Assembly: GCF_963676855.1 (NCBI RefSeq)
Contig: NZ_OY781460.1
Span: 1,349,501 to 1,413,500, forward strand
DNA from: an uncultured Anaeromusa sp.
Lineage (GTDB): Bacteria; Bacillota; Negativicutes; Anaeromusales; Anaeromusaceae
Direction: 5' to 3'
DNA: 64,000 nt
The notes under the pieces are model-generated. The model made no database searches and was not told the origin of the DNA. It worked only from the letters and a program-made list of their open reading frames with translations. Position numbers and translations under genes: made by a program. This document shows positions 44,736 through 54,232 of the stretch, piece after piece (the first letter of the stretch is position 1; each line of letters begins with the position of its first letter).

Positions 44736-45999
44736 TTTTTCGCATTTTCCGCGGCGATCCGTGCTTTGTATAGACGTTAAATCTTTCTTTGCATCCGTGG
44801 AGGCTGTCCGCCGTGGCCTTGATCCGCTGGAAGCGTATATCGCCGTTGTTTCTGACTTGCGCCGTAATGGTGCGGTAGTGCTAGCCAGCAGCCCAAGAGT
44901 GAAAAAGGAGTACAACATCAAGACCGGCAGCCGTCTGTTTGAGATCCCCAAGCGCTCGCCGATCATGGTTGTAGAGCCAAACATGGCATTATACCTGCAG
45001 CGCAATCGGGATATCCAAAACATCTTCCGGCGATTCGTGACTGATGAGGATTTGCATGTTTATAGCATTGATGAATCCATTCTGGATGTGACTGCATCGC
45101 TTAACCTGTTCGGGCCGGCGGAAACTATCGCCCTGAAAATATTGCAAACGGTCAGGGAGGAACTTGGGTTAATTGTAACTGTCGGAATTGGAGACAATCC
45201 GTTGCTTGCCAAGTTGGCTTTAGACAACGAGGCCAAAAAGCGGCCGCCGTGGATCGCAAAGTGGACGTATGAGATGGTGCCGCAAACTGTGTGGAAGATA
45301 AACCCCATGACCGACTTTTGGGGAATTTCTAGAGGCTATGACAAACGGCTTAAGCGCATGGGCATCTATACAATAGAAGCACTGGCCTACGCTGATCCGC
45401 TGGCGCTGCAGAAAAGTATGGGCGTGATGGGACTGCAGCTTTATTATCATGCTTGGGGGCTGGATGCCAGCATTATTGCGCAGAAGGTCAAGGCGAAAAG
45501 TACATCATACAGTAAGAACCAAATACTGATGAGGGACTATTACGAGCAGAGCGAAATCCTCATTGTTATTAAGGAAATGGTGGGAGATGTCTGTGCCCGG
45601 CTCCGCAAACATAATGAAAAATGCCAAGAGATGTATCTTGGCATTGGTTATTCTGACCGCGAGCTGCAGCCAGGCTTTATGGCTCGTATCAAGCTGGTCC
45701 GGCCAGAACATTCGACAGACCTACTCAGCGACTTGGCACGGAAGGAATTTTGCAAGCGCTGGCATGGAGAGCCTGTGCGTTCGGTCAATGTGGCGGCGGG
45801 GAAAATATCGCTAGAGGGGCATGAGCAGCTAGAACTGTTTTTCGATGGCGACGCGCGGCAGCATTCTTTGGATGCTACCGTAGATCAGTTGCGGGATAGA
45901 TTTGGGAAAAAAGTTATATTCTATGCAGGCTCTATGGTTGGGGGGACATACCTGGAGCGGGCAGGGTATGTTGGCGGGCATAAGGGAGAAAGCAGTTAA
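44722..45999 (+). CDS. Y-family translesion DNA polymerase (UvrX/UmuC-like)
   Basis: 425 residues. The catalytic palm shows VLCIDVKSFFASVEAV with the first metal Asp and VYSIDESILDVT with the second acidic pair. Little-finger and thumb regions (FWGISRGYDKRLKRMGI) follow. It resembles UvrX/YqjW-type mobile-element polymerases. It should copy past DNA lesions at the cost of mutation. Under a LexA box and in operon with the YolD-like gene; convergent with the NYN gene 10 bases away. Confidence 0.93.
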   Translation: MGLVDFSHFPRRSVLCIDVKSFFASVEAVRRGLDPLEAYIAVVSDLRRNGAVVLASSPRVKKEYNIKTGSRLFEIPKRSPIMVVEPNMALYLQRNRDIQNIFRRFVTDEDLHVYSIDESILDVTASLNLFGPAETIALKILQTVREELGLIVTVGIGDNPLLAKLALDNEAKKRPPWIAKWTYEMVPQTVWKINPMTDFWGISRGYDKRLKRMGIYTIEALAYADPLALQKSMGVMGLQLYYHAWGLDASIIAQKVKAKSTSYSKNQILMRDYYEQSEILIVIKEMVGDVCARLRKHNEKCQEMYLGIGYSDRELQPGFMARIKLVRPEHSTDLLSDLARKEFCKRWHGEPVRSVNVAAGKISLEGHEQLELFFDGDARQHSLDATVDQLRDRFGKKVIFYAGSMVGGTYLERAGYVGGHKGESS

Positions 46000-46009
46000 A
46001 TTTAGCATG

Positions 46010-46855
46010 CTATGATTCCGGAACTTGATTGGCGGATATTGATTTAAAATACCGCAGCAATGTTGGAACGCCTGATGCAACAAAGTGTAGATTTTGCATG
46101 AAGTGAGCTTGTGCATATTCGTGTAGAATGCGTTGAGTTGATTCTGGCAGTGGCTCCGTAGCGCGTTTATATGGAGTGCGAATCCAGCAGGACATTACGG
46201 AACTCTTTTCCAAAGTCACTTTTTCTTTCAAAATAGAGAAGAACCGGCAGTTCTTCAGGAACGAAAAAAAGCTATCAAATCCCATTTGATGTAACCGCTG
46301 TAAAAACGGCACTGGTTCAGGCAAGGCAAACAGCACTTCGTCGGCTAAGGCCCAGCCATCATAAACCTGGCAGTCTAAATAGGCCAAGTAGAATTGCTGG
46401 GCGCAAAACTCAAAGACATCCCACTCCGGGCGCAGCAAAGTATGGTACTCATGAAATGCGCTCCGCAACAATGCCGGCGGATAGCGAGTCGAAATGCCTA
46501 TGGTTATCTTTTGATGCTTACGGAGCCGATGGACAAGCGGCAAAAAATCATAGTCCATGGAGGCGATGATGTACGTGGTGATTTCAGGCTTAAGATACAG
46601 AAATTCCACAGCGTCTAATGCTAAAAGCATGTCGGCGCTGTTTTTTCTTCCCTTATTAGCATATACAGGCTCAAGCTGGAAGTGATTGCATTCTTTCTGC
46701 CAGCGCGAGTGTCGTAGCAAATCTCGATAGCCGTAAATGCGGGCGATTCGTAATTCACCATAGCTGCGGCAGAAAGAAAGCAACTGTTCAAAATCCGGCT
46801 TGGTGTTCTCCGCGTCAATAAAAAGAGCCAGTTTACTTTGGGGTTGGCATTCCAT
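46010..46855 (-). CDS. NYN-domain (PIN-like) RNase-type protein
   Basis: 281 residues. The N-terminal NYN/LabA domain begins LALFIDAENTKPDFEQLLSF with the first Asp, then KNSADMLLALDAVEFLY (internal Asp) and IASMDYDFLPLVHRLR with the SxDxDF motif. The acidic residues expected for metal-dependent nuclease activity are present. The C-terminal part (about 165-280) is predominantly helical and might be an OST-HTH/LOTUS-like module, but this is uncertain. Such proteins are often associated with RNA cleavage and defence. AAGGAG precedes the ATG on the minus strand. It follows the Gp49-like gene by 7 bases in an operon. Confidence 0.8.
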   Translation of the reverse strand: MECQPQSKLALFIDAENTKPDFEQLLSFCRSYGELRIARIYGYRDLLRHSRWQKECNHFQLEPVYANKGRKNSADMLLALDAVEFLYLKPEITTYIIASMDYDFLPLVHRLRKHQKITIGISTRYPPALLRSAFHEYHTLLRPEWDVFEFCAQQFYLAYLDCQVYDGWALADEVLFALPEPVPFLQRLHQMGFDSFFSFLKNCRFFSILKEKVTLEKSSVMSCWIRTPYKRATEPLPESTQRILHEYAQAHFMQNLHFVASGVPTLLRYFKSISANQVPES

Positions 46856-46862
46856 GTCAACG

Positions 46863-47321
46863 TCACTCCTTCTCGTTCTCTCTCCTAAATCGCTGTTCTG
46901 GCTTGGCGCATTGTAGCAAAAAGGCCAGCAGGAACTCTATTTTCTCATAGATTTGCCGCATGCAAATCCTCTTTGCTTCTTCCTCATCCAAGTCGCAGGA
47001 GCTTGGGCAAGAATATGTTTCGGAAAGCAAGGTGCCGTTAATCAATTCCGCTTCGACAACCAGCGTATTCGCGCTGACGTTCCAATAGTGAGTGGCAACA
47101 ATGAAATTGGCTGCATCGCTGTCTGTAATGGTTTGATTGCTTTCTAACTTGACGGAATATACCTTTTCAAAGTCTTCCTGCGGCACCCATTCCAGCTTTG
47201 TATGCTCTTGGTTCCAATAGCGGTATCCTGGGCCGCTGTTCTTTCCTTGGTGGTAATATTCGTCACGGTTAAAGCCCCAAAGGCTGGCCTCGATCATGGA
47301 TATGGAAATGTAAAAGCTCAT
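46863..47321 (-). CDS. Phage Gp49-like hypothetical protein
   Basis: 152 residues. The middle part NFIVATHYWNVSANTLVVEAELINGTLLSET followed by SCDLDEEEAKRICMRQIYEKIEFLLAFLL resembles the pattern of phage Gp49-like proteins, although their usual GES-A-CVDPANFDEE core is only partly kept. N-terminus contains a YYHQG/YRYWN aromatic region. AAGGAGG just upstream of the ATG on the minus strand supports expression. It forms a two-gene operon with the NYN protein; its role is unknown. Confidence 0.55.
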   Translation of the reverse strand: MSFYISISMIEASLWGFNRDEYYHQGKNSGPGYRYWNQEHTKLEWVPQEDFEKVYSVKLESNQTITDSDAANFIVATHYWNVSANTLVVEAELINGTLLSETYSCPSSCDLDEEEAKRICMRQIYEKIEFLLAFLLQCAKPEQRFRRENEKE

Positions 47322-47530
47322 AGATAATCCTCCTTGTATTTTGTGAGTAATGGTAGCGGGAGCGTCGTATTTGTTGGAAAAAGTCAGCTTTAAGTCGAGA
47401 ATCGGACTGCTTTTAATGTGATATTCTTCGAATTGCTAAAATCTGGAACATCTCGCAGCTGACAGTTTCCTAGTCTTTCCCAATAGAGAGCAGGAATGAA
47501 TTGATTGCGTCAAAAATAATTTCCGTTTCA

Positions 47531-47571
47531 TCTACCACCAATCTGCTCAACCGTGGTAGAATGGTGGTAGA
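47531..47571. promoter_or_regulatory. Inverted TGGTGGTAGA operator ahead of the AlbA_2/Schlafen gene
   Basis: TCTACCACCA (47531-47540) and TGGTGGTAGA (47562-47571) are perfect 10-bp inverted repeats; a third partial copy, TGGTAGA, lies at 47554-47560. It is 36 bases before the ATG at 47607, so it is well placed as an operator, possibly for the winged-helix C-terminus of the gene product itself. Confidence 0.5.
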
Positions 47572-47606
47572 AAAGTGGACGAATGTTAAAGAGGGAGCCG
47601 GTTGCT

Positions 47607-48902
47607 ATGGGTTTTGTTGAAAGTAAGACCGTTGAATTAAAAGAAACCGTTGTAGACGATATAAAAAAAGAAGTGATTGCGTTCATCAACAGTGAAGGCG
47701 GGAATCTTTATGTTGGCGTGGCGGATGATGGGCGCGTCATCGGTTTGACTGATTCACAAGGCGATATGCTGCGGCTAACCAATATGATTCGTGATGCCAT
47801 CAAGCCAGATTCAACTATGTTTGTCGAGTGCCAGATAGAAAAAATCGATGCAAAAGATATTGTCCGAGTGCAGGTGCAAAAGGGAACACATGCGCCATAT
47901 TATCTTGTTGGGAAGGGGATTCGACCGGAAGGTGTCTTTATAAGACAGGGAACATCTTCGGTGCCGGCTTCTGAAGATGCTATTCGGCGCATGATTAAAG
48001 AAAGTGATGGCGATTGTTTTGAAACGATGCGTTCATTAAACCAGGATTTATCGTTTTCGGTAATGGCCGAAGAATGTATTGCTCGCGGTATCGCTCTGGG
48101 AGCTCAGCAAATGATATCGCTTGGTATAAAGACACCCGATGGAGTTTATACCAATTTGGGATTATTATTATCTGATCAGTGCACGCATACGATTAAAACG
48201 GCGTTGTTTGCCGGCGTTAAGAAAGATCAGTTTCAAGATCGCAAAGAGTTTTCCGGCTCTTTATTGCAACAGATGAACGAAGCCTATGCTTTTATTGATC
48301 TGAACAATAAAAAGAAGTCCACTTTTTCCGGATTGCATCGCATTGACCAGCGGGACTATCCAGAGGAAGCTGTAAGAGAAGCCCTACTCAATTCACTGGT
48401 TCATCGGGAGTACTCATTTAGTAGCAGTACTTTGATTAGTATCTTTTCTGACCGTATAGAATTTGTTTCTCTTGGTGGTTTGGTGAGAGGCCTCACTTTG
48501 AATGATATTATGCTGGGGGTATCTCAGTGTCGCAATGAAAAACTGGCGGCGATATTTTATCGGCTGCAACTAATTGAAGCATATGGAACAGGGATTCCTA
48601 AAATTATCGAAAGCTATGAGGGGTGTTCTTGTCAGCCGAAGATTGAGTCCTCGGATAATGCGTTTAAGATTACTTTGCCAAATCGAAACCATGCCACGAC
48701 GTATTTGCCAGAGGCAACGGAAGCGGAAAGAGCTGTACTTGTTTTAGCTGCTGAAAAAGGGAGTTTGTTGCGCAGTGATGTAGAGGAGCGCTTAGGCATT
48801 TCAAGAAGTATGGCTAGCCGGATTCTTAAGCAATTACTCGATAACGGGCTATTGAAGCCAGTGGGAAACGGACGAAATAGACAATATATGATAAGCAAGT
48901 AA
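47607..48902 (+). CDS. Schlafen/AlbA_2-type ATP-binding regulator
   Basis: 431 residues. The N-terminal AlbA_2 (Schlafen-like) domain contains ESKTVELKETVVDDIKKEVIAF (core ELKETV) and NSEGGNLYVGVADDGRVIGL. The middle HATPase_c_4-like region shows LLNSLVHREYSF and EAYGTGIPKIIESYEG. A winged helix forms the C-terminus (LRSDVEERLGISRSMASRILKQLLDNGLL). Such proteins are often called RecG-related transcriptional regulators; some occur in defence islands. ATG at 47607 is preferred over 47583 because a GAGGGAG site lies upstream. Last gene of the island. Confidence 0.85.
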   Translation: MGFVESKTVELKETVVDDIKKEVIAFINSEGGNLYVGVADDGRVIGLTDSQGDMLRLTNMIRDAIKPDSTMFVECQIEKIDAKDIVRVQVQKGTHAPYYLVGKGIRPEGVFIRQGTSSVPASEDAIRRMIKESDGDCFETMRSLNQDLSFSVMAEECIARGIALGAQQMISLGIKTPDGVYTNLGLLLSDQCTHTIKTALFAGVKKDQFQDRKEFSGSLLQQMNEAYAFIDLNNKKKSTFSGLHRIDQRDYPEEAVREALLNSLVHREYSFSSSTLISIFSDRIEFVSLGGLVRGLTLNDIMLGVSQCRNEKLAAIFYRLQLIEAYGTGIPKIIESYEGCSCQPKIESSDNAFKITLPNRNHATTYLPEATEAERAVLVLAAEKGSLLRSDVEERLGISRSMASRILKQLLDNGLLKPVGNGRNRQYMISK

Positions 48903-49074
48903 GGCGAGTAGATGATTCATGAAGATCTTTATGTTAGTGGCAAGCTAGCTGCAAAACATTGATTATGTCGTGATGGAGCTGTTCATCTAGTTGCTAGGGG
49001 TAAAGTGAAAAGAGGAAAGAAAGTCTTCAATGGCGAATTTAAATTACAGGAAGACGCGGGGGAGCTGTAGCGCT

Positions 49075-49106
49075 TGGCAAACCGTTGGCAACAAAGTTGG
49101 CAACAA
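49075..49106 (+). repeat. TGGCAACAA repeats near attR
   Basis: Copies at 49086-49094 and 49098-49106, 12 bases apart, plus a degenerate copy at 49075. The same motif pair occurs near attL at 23189 and 23201, in the same orientation and spacing. They probably bind the integrase arm domain. Confidence 0.6.
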
Positions 49107-49244
49107 ATGAGACGAAAACTTGTTGTCACACCGTGGTACGCAATGATATTTGCCAGCACTTGCGCAGGACTGAAGTGCCCTGAGCCCTTGGAAAACAAGG
49201 ACTAGAAGATATTCGCTGGTACAAGGTAAATATCGCCTAATGCT

Positions 49245-49307
<63 letters not shown>

Positions 49308-49316
49308 AGGGATTGA

Positions 49317-49344
49317 AGCTATCGATTAAATCGGTAGCTTTTTT
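49317..49344 (+). terminator. Original terminator of the disrupted tRNA-Ser locus
   Basis: AGCTATCGA (49317-49325) pairs with TCGGTAGCT (49331-49339), then TTTTT. It sits 10 bases after the attR block, as the hairpin at 23149 does after attL. Confidence 0.72.
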
Positions 49345-49563
49345 GTTTTGCGTGCTTATATTTTGTTTTATTTTTAGGATAGAATGTGCTGACTTCACAG
49401 TTCGTAAAATTCATATTTCATAAAGGGTTTTCGGTACAGGGATTGAATAATAAAATTATATTTCCTTTTTATTCCTGTTTTCGGCATAAGGGAATGCTAT
49501 ATAATTACATTTATTGTTATCATCCGCTGAATTAGCACTGGGCTATGATTGAAAGGAGAAAAA

Positions 49564-51546
49564 ATGCTTCGTTCCATTAAGACTAAGTTGATTGTCTTTA
49601 TCTCCGTGATTCTCGCGGTGATCGGTGTTGTTGTTATGAGTGCAGTTCTATATTTCTTTACGGATTATTCCGATACTACGGCCAGAAATCTAGCGCGATC
49701 TGGGGTAAACGGTCTACATAATGTGTTGAGTGATGCCAAACATGAAATGAAGCTGCGGGCGATCCTAATTGCCGCTAATCCCGAAGTTGCCAGCGCAGTG
49801 GAGACGAAGGACACGAATCGAGTGTTGGCGGTAGTCGGACCGCTTATCAAAGATATTCCAGTCGATTCCATTACTATTTCGGATGAAAAAGGGATCGTTA
49901 TCGCTCGGACTCACGAACCGGCGAAAAAAGGTGACAGCGTCGTTGGGCAGGCCAATGTACAGGCGGCGTTGAAAGGTAATGTGACGGTTGGGATAGAATC
50001 GGGAACAGTAGTGAAGCTCTCGGCTAGAGCTGGAGCGCCGGTCCGAAATGCGCAGGGACAGATCGTGGGGGTTATCACTCCTGGAGTGACTCTGACAAAA
50101 AATGAAGTAGTCGACAAAACCCAAAAACTGTTCAATGTTGATGCAACCCTTTTCAAAGATGATGTTCGCGAGTCAACTACCATCACCCAAAATGGTCAGC
50201 GTCAGACTGGAACCAAACTAGATCCAGCTATCGCCGATATTGTCCTGAGGCAAGGGCGGTCATTCGATGGTACAGCAAATATTTTGGGTATGGATTACTT
50301 TACGGCATATGAACCGATCATAGGTCCTGCGGGTAAGCCAGTTGGTGTTTTGTTCGCTGGCGAATCCATGGCTCAAGTCTACGATTCCCGGAATAAAATG
50401 GTCGTTACTGTAGCGGTTACGATTTTGATCACTATTATTCTAGCTTTTCTTGCTACTTTGTGGATGGCTCGAAAAATCACAGGACCGTTGTTGCAACTTG
50501 GGGCGGCGGCCAGCACGGTCGCTAACGGCGATCTGACCCAGTCTGTGGAAGTGAATTCATCGGATGAGGTTGGCACTCTGGCGCAGAATTTCAATACAAT
50601 GCTGTTGCATCTGCGAGAGTTGGTTAAGCATGTGCATTACCTGTCGCAAACGCTGGCCGCGTCTTCGGAAGAATTGACGGCCAGCGCCGAACAGTCGGCG
50701 AAAGTAAGCCATCAAGTTACCCAGGCGATCACGGAAGTGGCGGCTGGCACATCGAAGCAGCTAGGTGCTGTCAATGATGCTTCAACGGTAGTGCGGCAAG
50801 TTTCCTCTCATACTGAGTCAGTGGCGGTTACTGCAGAAACTATTACTGGGCTAAGTGACAAATCATCAGAGGCCACTGCGCAGGGAAGTCAAGCTATCAA
50901 GCGTGCAGTTCAGCAGATGGGAAGCATCGGCGAAGGGAGTAAGGAGGTCAGCGGCGCGGTAGAAAAGCTGGCGGAATCGTCTCGGCATATTGGCGAAATA
51001 GTCAACGTCATTTCCGAAATTGCTGGGCAGACCAATTTGTTAGCTCTAAACGCCGCGATTGAAGCTGCCAGAGCTGGTGAACAGGGACGAGGATTTTCTG
51101 TGGTGGCGGAGGAAGTCCGCAAGCTGGCTGAACAATCGGAGACTGCAGCTAAAGAAATTAAGGATCTGATTCAACAAAACCAAGCAGATATTCAGCGGGC
51201 CGTCCGGGCCATGGAGGAATCCGCGGGATCGGTGCAAGTCGGTATCACCGTAGTGAATGATGCAGGGCTTACTTTCCACGATATTTCCCAAATGACGCAG
51301 GACGTATCCGGCCAGATGTTGAATATTTCTTCAGCTATTGGCGAAATAGCTAAAGGGAGCGAGAAGATTGTTTTTTCCGTTGTGGACATTGAGAAGGTAA
51401 GTCAGGACTCCGCCAACCAGGCGGAACATGTGTCGGCAGCGGCGGAAGAAATGACAGCGGCGATGATGGAAATTTCTACTTCGAGTCAAAGTCTGGCTGA
51501 GCTTGCACAGGAGTTGCAGGAAGCGGTAGATAAGTTCCGTCTGTAA
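49564..51546 (+). CDS. Methyl-accepting chemotaxis protein with Cache sensor
   Basis: 660 residues. TM1 (about 9-32) is followed by a periplasmic Cache-type sensor (about 35-275; [20 protein letters not shown] is typical, core [14 protein letters not shown]), TM2 ([21 protein letters not shown], about 280-300), a HAMP linker, and a signalling domain with the hairpin tip [20 protein letters not shown]. It detects an external ligand, probably small, and controls CheA. ATG at 49564 with AAAGGAGA upstream. It is the first host gene to the right of the island. Confidence 0.93.
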   Translation: MLRSIKTKLIVFISVILAVIGVVVMSAVLYFFTDYSDTTARNLARSGVNGLHNVLSDAKHEMKLRAILIAANPEVASAVETKDTNRVLAVVGPLIKDIPVDSITISDEKGIVIARTHEPAKKGDSVVGQANVQAALKGNVTVGIESGTVVKLSARAGAPVRNAQGQIVGVITPGVTLTKNEVVDKTQKLFNVDATLFKDDVRESTTITQNGQRQTGTKLDPAIADIVLRQGRSFDGTANILGMDYFTAYEPIIGPAGKPVGVLFAGESMAQVYDSRNKMVVTVAVTILITIILAFLATLWMARKITGPLLQLGAAASTVANGDLTQSVEVNSSDEVGTLAQNFNTMLLHLRELVKHVHYLSQTLAASSEELTASAEQSAKVSHQVTQAITEVAAGTSKQLGAVNDASTVVRQVSSHTESVAVTAETITGLSDKSSEATAQGSQAIKRAVQQMGSIGEGSKEVSGAVEKLAESSRHIGEIVNVISEIAGQTNLLALNAAIEAARAGEQGRGFSVVAEEVRKLAEQSETAAKEIKDLIQQNQADIQRAVRAMEESAGSVQVGITVVNDAGLTFHDISQMTQDVSGQMLNISSAIGEIAKGSEKIVFSVVDIEKVSQDSANQAEHVSAAAEEMTAAMMEISTSSQSLAELAQELQEAVDKFRL

Positions 51547-51865
51547 AGCGCAAGACCATAGCCCTGAATCGTAGTGCTCAATATAAAAAGGCTTTGCGGG
51601 TTTTGCCGCAAAGCCTTTTTGTCTTATAGCCTACATAAATGCATGAGCGATTGCTTTTGGCTAGACATGAAGCAAAATAGCAATTGCAAGCTCTTAAGTG
51701 CTGGCAGGAGAGGGTTTGGTGAAAATTCTTTAATACTATCCAATAGTAGTGTAAAATAACAACATAAAACATAGATGTACATGGTAGCGGGTTCAAAGTC
51801 TAAAATTGGGAAGGAGCTTTCAAGTAAATAAATTCAGTTAAAAATTATTCATGGAGGTCTGCGAG
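51547..51865. other. Intergenic stretch with a terminator
   Basis: 319 bases. It holds the chemoreceptor terminator at 51585-51621; nothing else is recognised apart from GGAGG at 51854-51858 serving the next gene. Confidence 0.6.
51585..51621 (+). terminator. Terminator of the chemoreceptor gene
   Basis: A 15-bp inverted repeat (51585-51599 and 51606-51620) with a T-run. The AAGGCTTTGCGG stem is identical to that of the terminator at 53989. Confidence 0.88.
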
Positions 51866-52810
51866 ATGAGAAAGCGTTTACGGAAAATAAACTGGGGAGT
51901 TGCGGTTCTGTGGAGCATGCTATTGGTATTGTTGTACAACCCGATCGTGCTGGCGGAAGAAAATACAGCGGATAAGGCTTATTTGCGCGACGTATACAAG
52001 ACTATGGCGTCTGTTCGGAGCGTACACTATGATATGGCGGCTAAAGGAGATAGTCCTAAGGGGGATCTGCAGCTTGCCGCTAGTGGAGATTTACAGGGGA
52101 ATCCGCTGAAGTTCAAACAGGACCTCAGCTTTGCATATCATGATCTATTGAATAAAGAAACGCGGTTTGAGGTAAAGCAGTGCGGGGAAGCGGATCAGGA
52201 AAATTTGGTAGTGTATATGCTCCAGGGTGATAAATGGCTCAAAAAAACAGTGCCCATAGGGGCTTCTTTGAGTAAAGTGCCTACGGAAGCGGAGCGAGCA
52301 GCCGCTCAAGAAGATATGATGCAGTATCTGAAATTGGTAAAAACAATCAGGGAAACACCTAGCTATAAGACATTGGAAATTACCATGGATGTCATGAAAC
52401 TCAGCGATGCGATGGAAGCCGCTATGCAGCAGCAAGCGCAAAAGATGGTCGATCCAAAGCAAGGGGAAGAACTAAAAAAAGCGGCGGCGCTGATGCGGAT
52501 CGGTTTGTTGGCGGCTGGGGATATTAAATATACCGTGAAAGTCGATAAAGCAACTAAGATGATAAAAGAAATCGAAATGGATCTTACTGGCCCGATTCGC
52601 AAAGGATCCAGCTTGTTTTTGAATCTGGCGCCAGCTAAAGACCGGGGAGAAATAAGCGATTTTATTCAAAGAGCGACTTTGAGCTTGCAGGTAACTTATT
52701 CGAAATTCAACCAAATCGGTCCGGTGGACGTCCCTCAAGAAGCGAGGGATACAGCGAAGGAAATAGAATCTAAAGGTAAAGAGGCGCTTGCGAAGCCGGT
52801 GGCTAAGTAA
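51866..52810 (+). CDS. Secreted protein of unknown function (DUF6612-like)
   Basis: 314 residues. A signal peptide is visible (RKRLRKINWGVAVLWSMLLVLLYNP, cleavage near LAEEN). The mature part is a mix of Lys/Asp-rich strands and helices (VRSVHYDMAAKGDSPKG, of which SVHYDMAAKG resembles outer-membrane lipoprotein-carrier-like folds such as LppX/LolA). No lipobox Cys is seen. The long amphipathic C-terminus ends with PVAK. ATG at 51866 has GGAGG at 51854-51858. Function is unknown; the fold suggestion is weak. Confidence 0.55.
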   Translation: MRKRLRKINWGVAVLWSMLLVLLYNPIVLAEENTADKAYLRDVYKTMASVRSVHYDMAAKGDSPKGDLQLAASGDLQGNPLKFKQDLSFAYHDLLNKETRFEVKQCGEADQENLVVYMLQGDKWLKKTVPIGASLSKVPTEAERAAAQEDMMQYLKLVKTIRETPSYKTLEITMDVMKLSDAMEAAMQQQAQKMVDPKQGEELKKAAALMRIGLLAAGDIKYTVKVDKATKMIKEIEMDLTGPIRKGSSLFLNLAPAKDRGEISDFIQRATLSLQVTYSKFNQIGPVDVPQEARDTAKEIESKGKEALAKPVAK

Positions 52811-52854
52811 GCGGAAGCGGGCTTTAGTGTTCAGGAGAAAAAGACACAATACCA

Positions 52855-52882
52855 GCGAGTCATTGATAAATGGCTCGTTTTT
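52855..52882 (+). terminator. Terminator after the secreted protein gene
   Basis: CGAGTCATT (52856-52864) pairs with AATGGCTCG (52869-52877; one G-U), followed by TTTTTC. Confidence 0.68.
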
Positions 52883-52981
52883 CTCTGTGCACGCGACAAA
52901 TTTGGAATAAACACATGTACTATCCGAGATAATCGTTTTTGGATGGATAATATATAAATAATCGACACAAAGGAGAGTATC

Positions 52982-53863
52982 ATGGCCAGCGTTTATACTT
53001 CACCAAGTTATTTGAAATCAAAGGGCATCATTAATTTGTTTTTAGCAAGCCTGTTCGTTTTGCCGCTGCTTTTGTATTTCTATTTCTTTTTTAAATATAG
53101 CTTTCACTTTGACGGCTATTTTCATTTAATTCCGGTGTTGCTTACCGTTCCTGCTAACTTTTATTTGCAAAAAACGTTTAAGTTCTTTTCGGGGGCTAGA
53201 GGTGAAAGCGGGGCCAAGAAGTATCTTGAAAAGTTACCTAACGACTATTGCGTTTTTAGTAATTTGCATTTGCAGTATGAGGGAAAAGAATGTGAAATAG
53301 ATTTGCTGGCAATAGGAAGTAATGGGATTTTTGCCGTTGAAGTTAAAAATCACAATGGGAAAATATCAGGTGAAGCCGACTCGGAATATTGGGAGCAAAA
53401 AAAGACAGGGAGAAAAGGCGGGGTATATACCGCAAAGATGAAAAACCCGATTAAACAAGTAAAACGAAGTGTATATATTCTTTCTCGAATTCTAGAGGAA
53501 AATCAAGTAAGATCTTGGATTACTCCGATGGTTTTGTTAACGAACCAACCTTCAGGAGTAGATGTTGAAAGTAGTGTGGTGTATACCAGTGGGGAATCAC
53601 TCGTTTATGAAATAGAGAGTACCAAGACTCGAGATCCGTTAGATACTAAAAAAATCAGTCAATTGGAAAAAATACTACAGCAAGAAGCCTCTAAATCTAG
53701 CAGAACATCGTTTGTGTCTGAAGTGCTTTTTATGAAAAGTAACGCGATAGCAGTAGTCCTTTTAGCAGTAGTGCTAGGAATTTACTCGCAACTTCCCTAT
53801 GAAAATGGTAGGCATTTGCAACCATTCAAATTGGAGGCAGGGCAAAATTTCAATCGAAAATAA
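52982..53863 (+). CDS. NERD-domain membrane protein
   Basis: 293 residues. Two N-terminal membrane segments (about 15-35 and 45-62) are followed by a nuclease-related NERD domain with GARGESGAKKYLEKLP, then CEIDLLAIGSNGIFAVEVKNHNG, which keeps the D-EVK catalytic-type pattern. A third membrane segment is near 250-265 (SNAIAVVLLAVVLGIY). It could be a membrane-tethered nuclease. AAAGGAG is close upstream of the ATG. Standalone gene with unknown role. Confidence 0.8.
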   Translation: MASVYTSPSYLKSKGIINLFLASLFVLPLLLYFYFFFKYSFHFDGYFHLIPVLLTVPANFYLQKTFKFFSGARGESGAKKYLEKLPNDYCVFSNLHLQYEGKECEIDLLAIGSNGIFAVEVKNHNGKISGEADSEYWEQKKTGRKGGVYTAKMKNPIKQVKRSVYILSRILEENQVRSWITPMVLLTNQPSGVDVESSVVYTSGESLVYEIESTKTRDPLDTKKISQLEKILQQEASKSSRTSFVSEVLFMKSNAIAVVLLAVVLGIYSQLPYENGRHLQPFKLEAGQNFNRK

Positions 53864-54232
53864 GGCTCGTTCGCTGAAAAACAGAGGAAGCTAATGGAAG
53901 AAGTTGAGAAGCGAAAAGCGGGGCAAGAGCCCCTCGGAAAAATACATCGGTAACATTAGCCTCTATTGCGAGGAAACAAAGTAAAATCAAGGCTTTGCGG
54001 CAACGCCCGCAAAGCCTTTTTCGTGTTTTCTACGCGAATGAATAACATATAGGATTTTTTCCTACGCATTTATCATTTCTTTTCTGATAGTCAAAGAAGT
54101 GATATTGTGTGACAATTCAGAAGGAGATAAGCAGAAATAAAAAAAGGAAGGAGGACCTAATCGTTTATCATTTTTGATGTGTACGGTTTATCGGAAACAA
54201 TCAAAATTTAGAGAAGTGAGGTAGATTTGATT
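53864..54232. other. Intergenic stretch before the MFS transporter
   Basis: 369 bases. It contains the terminator at 53989-54022. I see no gene or regulatory motif with confidence in the remainder. Confidence 0.6.
53989..54022 (+). terminator. Terminator after the NERD gene
   Basis: AAGGCTTTGCGG (53989-54000) pairs with CCGCAAAGCCTT (54007-54018), followed by T residues. Same stem as the terminator at 51585. Confidence 0.85.

Noticed and set aside
53864..54232. Cyclic-di-GMP (GEMM) riboswitch in the signalling gene regions
   Set aside because: I looked ahead of the transporter, chemoreceptor and GGDEF genes and found no GEMM core motif.
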